DNA of 55,354 nucleotides from Rhodoferax sp. (lineage in GTDB: Bacteria > Pseudomonadota > Gammaproteobacteria > Burkholderiales > Burkholderiaceae_C): assembly GCA_008015235.1 (NCBI GenBank), contig SSFF01000029.1, positions 1 to 55,354 of the forward strand, written 5' to 3'. Shown here piece after piece: positions 51,761 through 55,354 of this stretch; within the stretch, counting starts at the first letter, position 1; the number at the start of each line of letters is the position of its first letter. The translations under genes were made by a program, and so were the position numbers. The notes below the pieces were generated by a model that saw only the letters and a list, made by a program, of their open reading frames with translations, did not search any database and was not told the origin of the DNA.

Positions 51761-53137
51761 ATGACAACCGCTACTAATTCCATAGCTGCCCACGCAACAA
51801 CTACCCGGGCTGAAGCCGAATTTGACACCCATGGTGCACTCAAGTTCATCACCTGCGGCTCCGTGGACGACGGCAAGAGCACACTGATCGGCCGCCTGCT
51901 GGTGGACAGCCGCTCGGTGCTACAGGACCAACTGGCCAACGTTTCCAAGAGCGGCGAGGCCGACCTGGCGCTGTTCACCGACGGTTTGAGCGCCGAGCGC
52001 GAACAGGGCATCACCATCGACGTGGCCTACCGCTACTTCGCCACCCCTACGCGCAAGTTCATCATCGGCGACGCGCCGGGCCACGTACAGTACACCCGCA
52101 ACATGGTCACCGCCGCCAGCAGCGCCCATGCTGCCGTGGTGCTGGTGGACGCCACCAAGCTGAAGTGGAACGTCGAAGGCCTGGTGGAACTGCTGCCCCA
52201 GACCCGCCGCCACAGCCTGCTGGTGAACCTGCTACGCGTGCCCAGCATCATCTTCGCCGTCAACAAGCTCGATGCCCTGGGCAACGATGCAGCTGCGGCC
52301 TTTGCCAAGATCCGCGAAGCCCTGCTGGCCTTTGCCGAGCACGCCAATATCGCCGTGACCGCCACCATCCCGATGTCGGCCCTCAAGGGAGATAACGTGG
52401 TCACCGCCACTGAAGGCTGGTGCGGCTACACCGGCCCCAGCCTGCTCGCACTGCTAGAGCAATTGCCTGTAACCTCCGCCGAGACCGATGTTCCCTTCTC
52501 CTTCCCCGTGCAATGGGTCGAGAAGTTCCACAACTCGTCGGACACCAGCCAGGGCCGCCGCGTGTTCTGGGGCCGTGTGGCCACCGGCCAGGTGCATGTG
52601 GGCGATGCCGTCACTGTGCTGCCCAGCGGCCAAAGTGCCAAGATTGCCCAGGTACTGGACCACGCGCGCAACCCGAAAGAAGTGCACGCTGGCCACGGCG
52701 CGGGCATTGTGCTGGACCGCGAGGTGGACGTGTCACGCGGCGACTGGCTGCTGGCCCAAGTCACACCGGCTGCCGATCCTGCCGATGAGTTTGCTGACAC
52801 ACCCAAACCCCAGGCATTCTTGCAGCCAACGCGTGAAATCAAGGCAACAGTGGCCTGGATGGACGACGAGCCGCTGATTGCCGGACGCGTCTATTGGGCG
52901 CTGCACGGCCACCGCTGGATCAAGGCCAAGGTCAAACGCATCGTGCACAGCCTGGACGTGAACACCCTGGAAGAGCGCGACGCGGCCCAGATCGAGCCCA
53001 ACGCCATCGGCCACATCGAACTGGCCCTGCAGGAGCCCATCGCCGCCCTGCCCTATGCGCAAAGCCGCGTACTGGGTGCGCTGATTCTGGTCGATACCGC
53101 CAGCCACAAGACCTCGGGCGCGCTGCTGCTGAATTGA
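51761..53137 (+). CDS. cysN: Sulfate adenylyltransferase subunit 1 (GTPase)
   Basis: 458 residues. GTPase motifs GSVDDGKST, DAPGHVQYTRNM and NKLD; there is no C-terminal APS kinase domain, which fits the APS-type reductase. The N-terminal residues 3-22 come from a dispersed repeat (copy F) placed before the conserved start of the fold (LKFITCGSVDDG). One base separates it from cysD. Confidence 0.96.
   Translation: MTTATNSIAAHATTTRAEAEFDTHGALKFITCGSVDDGKSTLIGRLLVDSRSVLQDQLANVSKSGEADLALFTDGLSAEREQGITIDVAYRYFATPTRKFIIGDAPGHVQYTRNMVTAASSAHAAVVLVDATKLKWNVEGLVELLPQTRRHSLLVNLLRVPSIIFAVNKLDALGNDAAAAFAKIREALLAFAEHANIAVTATIPMSALKGDNVVTATEGWCGYTGPSLLALLEQLPVTSAETDVPFSFPVQWVEKFHNSSDTSQGRRVFWGRVATGQVHVGDAVTVLPSGQSAKIAQVLDHARNPKEVHAGHGAGIVLDREVDVSRGDWLLAQVTPAADPADEFADTPKPQAFLQPTREIKATVAWMDDEPLIAGRVYWALHGHRWIKAKVKRIVHSLDVNTLEERDAAQIEPNAIGHIELALQEPIAALPYAQSRVLGALILVDTASHKTSGALLLN
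51769..51825 (+). repeat. Dispersed repeat, copy F, in the N-terminal codons of cysN
   Basis: CGCTACTAATTCCATAGCTG, then CCCACGCAACAACTACCCGG and GCTGAAGCCGAATTTG. It encodes ATNSIAAHATTTRAEAEF, whose TRAEA matches the peptide from copy E. Confidence 0.8.
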
Positions 53138-53163
53138 TCTGAAGCAAGCAAACCCACTGTAAT

Positions 53164-53194
53164 GCCCCTGTCGGCCTATCCAGGTGACAGGGGC
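53164..53194 (+). terminator. Terminator-like hairpin after cysN
   Basis: GCCCCTGTC (53164-53172) and GACAGGGGC (53186-53194) form a perfect 9-bp stem. The T-stretch (CTTTT) is a few bases further on. It separates the sulfate operon from fdxA. Confidence 0.6.
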
Positions 53195-53253
53195 CTCCCG
53201 CTTTTACCAATAAAATCGGGGGCTGTTCCTAGACTCCCGCCCCAGAAAACAAA

Positions 53254-53583
53254 ATGACCCATACCGTCACCGAAGCCTGTATCAAGTGCAAGTACACCGA
53301 CTGCGTGGATGTATGCCCCGTGGACTGCTTCCGCGAAGGCCCCAATTTCCTCACCATCGACCCCGATGAGTGCATCGACTGCGCCGTGTGCGTGCCCGAG
53401 TGCCCGGTCAACGCCATCTATGCCGAAGAAGACGTGCCCAAGGACCAGCGCCACATGACCAAGCTCAACGCCGAGCTGGCCAAGCTGCCCACCTGGAAGA
53501 GCATCACCAAGCGCAAAGCCGCCTTGCCTGAAGCCGAAGAGTGGAAAGACAAGACCGGCAAGCTGTCGGAACTGCTGCGCTAA
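53254..53583 (+). CDS. fdxA: 7Fe ferredoxin FdxA
   Basis: 109 residues, the usual size of the [3Fe-4S][4Fe-4S] ferredoxins. Cluster ligands: [14 protein letters not shown] and [12 protein letters not shown]. It is a low-potential electron carrier; its gene lies just downstream of the ferredoxin-type sulfite reductase operon and 12 bp before a ferredoxin reductase gene. Confidence 0.95.
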   Translation: MTHTVTEACIKCKYTDCVDVCPVDCFREGPNFLTIDPDECIDCAVCVPECPVNAIYAEEDVPKDQRHMTKLNAELAKLPTWKSITKRKAALPEAEEWKDKTGKLSELLR

Positions 53584-53595
53584 TTTCCCTGCGGC

Positions 53596-54666
53596 ATGCA
53601 GCCGACCCCCGCACCCGGCACGGCGGGCCTTGAGGCCGCCATCACCACCGATGCGCTCGTCATCGGCGCCGGGCCGGTCGGCCTGTTCCAAGTCTTTCAG
53701 TTGGGCCTGTTGAACATCCAGGCCCACGTCGTGGACGCCCTGCCCTTCCCCGGCGGGCAATGCACCCAGCTCTACGGCGACAAACCCATCTACGACATTC
53801 CCGCCATCCCGGTGTGCACCGCAGCCGAACTGGCCCAGCAGCTGCACACCCAAGCGGCGGTGTTCCAGCCGCACTACCACTGGGCCGACTGCGTACAGCA
53901 CATCACCCCCCAGCCAGACTCCCGCCTGCAAGTGCAAACCCGCAACGGCCTGAACTTTCTGGCACGCACGGTATTCATCACGGCCGGTGCCGGCGCCTTT
54001 GTGCCGCGTACGCTCAAGCTCGACGGTCTAGCCGCCTTCGAAGGCACCCAAGTGTTCTACCAGTCCGCACCCGACACCCCGCCTTCGGGCGCAGTGCTGG
54101 TGATCGGCGGTGATGTAGATGCTGTGCAACGCGCTGTCGACCTGGCACGCGCAGGCCATACCGGTATCACCCTGAGCCACCGCCGTGACCAGTTCGACGC
54201 CCCGGCGGCGTTGCTGGCTGAGATGCGTGCCCTGGTGGCTACCGGGCATCTGGCGTTGTGCATCGGCCTGCCCACGGAATTGCGTATTGAAGCCCCGTCT
54301 TTGTCGGCCTTGGGCTTCGCCAGAGCACAAGGAGGCACGCAGTGGGTGAACGCCACACGCGTGGAAGCCTACCTGGGTGTGTCGCCTACCCTCAGTCCGC
54401 TGACCCAATGGGGTATTGACCTGGAACGCAAGGCGGTGCGTATAGACACCGCCACCGGTGCCACCTCCTTGCCCGGTGTTTTTGCGGCGGGCGATGTGGC
54501 CAGCTACCCTGGCAAGAAAAAGCTCATCGTCTGCGGTTTTCACGAAGCCTGCATGGCCGCGTACGGTGCCCAGGCTTATCTGTGGCCCGGACAAAATTTC
54601 CCCTTGCAGTACACCAGCTCGAGCACACACCTGCTGCAACTGCTGGGCGTAGGATCACCGCGCTGA
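53596..54666 (+). CDS. Ferredoxin-NADP reductase, thioredoxin-reductase-like
   Basis: 356 residues. FAD motif GAGPVGL, PGGQCTQLYGDKPIYDIPA, a second nucleotide motif (IGGDVDAVQRA, degenerate GxGxxA) and GVFAAGDVASYPGKKKLI. The CxxC of thioredoxin reductases is absent, which places it with the ferredoxin-NADP reductases of this fold. It presumably feeds FdxA. Co-transcribed with fdxA. Confidence 0.9.
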   Translation: MQPTPAPGTAGLEAAITTDALVIGAGPVGLFQVFQLGLLNIQAHVVDALPFPGGQCTQLYGDKPIYDIPAIPVCTAAELAQQLHTQAAVFQPHYHWADCVQHITPQPDSRLQVQTRNGLNFLARTVFITAGAGAFVPRTLKLDGLAAFEGTQVFYQSAPDTPPSGAVLVIGGDVDAVQRAVDLARAGHTGITLSHRRDQFDAPAALLAEMRALVATGHLALCIGLPTELRIEAPSLSALGFARAQGGTQWVNATRVEAYLGVSPTLSPLTQWGIDLERKAVRIDTATGATSLPGVFAAGDVASYPGKKKLIVCGFHEACMAAYGAQAYLWPGQNFPLQYTSSSTHLLQLLGVGSPR

Positions 54667-54730
54667 CTGCTGGTTTAAAAAATTTGAAAGTTTTTTGAAG
54701 CCCTGGCCAAAAACGCCATTTTTCTCGGGC

Positions 54731-54736
54731 TATAAT
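54731..54736 (+). promoter_or_regulatory. -10 box of the tRNA-Asn promoter
   Basis: Perfect TATAAT 13 bases before the tRNA; the -35 region is weak. Confidence 0.7.
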
Positions 54737-54748
54737 CTTGGTCTCGAT

Positions 54749-54824
54749 TCCTCAATAGCTCAGTCGGTAGAGCGCCGGACTGTTAATCCGTAGGTCCCTG
54801 GTTCGAGCCCAGGTTGAGGAGCCA
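54749..54824 (+). tRNA. tRNA-Asn (anticodon GTT)
   Basis: 76 nt including encoded CCA. Acceptor TCCTCAA/TTGAGGA, D-arm GCTC/GAGC, anticodon loop CTGTTAA, T-arm CCTGG-TTCGAGC-CCAGG. All cloverleaf parts are present. Confidence 0.97.
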
Positions 54825-54833
54825 AAAACATGG

Positions 54834-54870
54834 AAACCCCGCTATAGTTCTTGTAGTGGGGTTTTTTCTT
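54834..54870 (+). terminator. Rho-independent terminator after tRNA-Asn
   Basis: AAACCCCGCTA (54834-54844) pairs with TAGTGGGGTTT (54854-54864), followed by a T-run. Confidence 0.85.
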
Positions 54871-54895
54871 TTCCCGTCCCTATTTGCACCACCGC

Positions 54896-55168
54896 ATGAG
54901 CGACCATTACGCTGCTTTGGGGCTGACGCCCAGCGCCACCGGCGCCGACATCAAAAGAGCCTTTCGCCAGCGCGCCGCGCAATACCACCCGGATCGCAAC
55001 CCCGATCCGAACGCCGCAGCCCTGTTTCGGCGGGTGCAGGAAGCGTATGACGTGCTCAACGACACCGACAAACGCCAGCTGTACGATGAAAACCGGCGCC
55101 GCAACCTGCTCGACGACCCGCTGCAAACGGCGCAAGAAATCTGGCAGCGCTACCGCGCCAGTCTGTAG
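54896..55168 (+). CDS. Small J-domain protein (DnaJ-like)
   Basis: 90 residues, consisting of a J domain (HYAALGLTPSATGADIKRAF, the HPD motif in YHPDRNPDP, AYDVLNDTDKRQLYD) and a short tail. It should stimulate an Hsp70; no zinc or client-binding domain is present. Start at the ATG before SDHYAAL. Confidence 0.92.
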   Translation: MSDHYAALGLTPSATGADIKRAFRQRAAQYHPDRNPDPNAAALFRRVQEAYDVLNDTDKRQLYDENRRRNLLDDPLQTAQEIWQRYRASL

Positions 55169-55202
55169 GTTCACCGAGTTACCCACCCGCAAGGAGAACG
55201 CC

Positions 55203-55354
55203 ATGTACGTATCCGCTTTTTTCCGCGATCTGTTGTCGAGCTACCAGGCCGAGATCGACGACCTGAGTTTCGACTCCGAGGGCAAGAAAATCTTCGCCAA
55301 GCGACGCAAGGAACGCGCCAAGGAGCTGGACTTCCTGCTGCAGCTCATCGACAC
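55203..55354 (+). CDS. Hypothetical protein, partial (cut by window end)
   Basis: An ATG preceded by AAGGAG opens a frame that runs past the window edge (50 residues seen: MYVSAFFRDLLSSYQAEIDD, then a Lys/Arg/Glu-rich helix). No membrane segment or motif recognised. Probably in an operon with the J-domain gene (34 bp apart). Confidence 0.65.
   Translation, partial: MYVSAFFRDLLSSYQAEIDDLSFDSEGKKIFAKRRKERAKELDFLLQLID

Noticed and set aside
54691..54720. Seventh copy of the dispersed repeat
   Set aside because: Only GAAGCCCTGGCCAAAAA resembles the tail of the unit; the AGCTGC core is missing.
1..55354. CRISPR array, rRNA operon or prophage
   Set aside because: No regularly spaced identical repeats, no rRNA sequence and no phage structural genes were seen.

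Overview
The window looks like a chromosomal segment of a betaproteobacterium of the Burkholderiales, most likely Comamonadaceae (Rhodoferax/Polaromonas-like). The grounds are the high-GC housekeeping genes, the gene neighbourhoods (mltG-tmk-holB-pilZ-tatD; cysI-DUF934-cysH-cysD-cysN; fdxA-FNR) and short dispersed repeats of a type I associate with that family. The genus is inference.

Layout. 1-900: an orphan gene whose start and stop codons sit in a perfect 12-bp inverted repeat. 1078-5854: a secreted hydrolase-like protein with a membrane-anchored partner, and tex. 5928-10771: HDOD protein, patatin-like lipase, iron alcohol dehydrogenase, family IV esterase, cheZ. 10881-16421: ygfZ, then mltG-tmk-holB-pilZ-tatD-ankyrin. 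16449-33219: a complete Tn3-family transposon (below). 33289-40143: cyclase-FHA protein, LD-carboxypeptidase, a TadA-hydrolase fusion, a REC-GGDEF-EAL protein, dsbB, yggX and a degenerate receiver protein. 40152-46885: nucleoside ABC importer, divergent from ribokinase and nucleoside hydrolase. 46956-53137: assimilatory sulfate reduction operon. 53254-55354: 7Fe ferredoxin, ferredoxin-NADP reductase, tRNA-Asn, a DnaJ-domain protein and a gene cut by the window edge.

The most remarkable object is the transposon of about 16.8 kb. It has 38-bp terminal inverted repeats (32/38 identical, both ending TAAG) and a 5-bp target duplication ATGAT, and it lies between two convergent chromosomal genes. 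Its core is tnpA at the left end, a tyrosine recombinase (TnpS type) translationally coupled to an HNH nuclease, and a KfrA-like coiled-coil protein (TnpT type) at the right end. The tnpS and tnpT genes, normally adjacent and divergent, are separated by about 10.7 kb of cargo. The cargo is a CadR/CadA-type metal efflux block (with methyltransferase, His-tailed DMT permease, zinc-ribbon protein and CzcI-like protein). It is followed by a tightly coupled envelope operon: lspA, a BdbC/DsbB-like protein, a DsbA-like thioredoxin, an SCO lipoprotein and a single-cysteine L,D-transpeptidase. A small membrane protein and an intact motA without motB complete it. A small RNA candidate with its own promoter and terminator lies between the left end and tnpA.

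A second theme is a short dispersed repeat found in frame inside five genes, in six copies: two in tex and one each in the patatin gene, cysI, the DUF934 gene and cysN. In the DUF934 gene it supplies the start codon.
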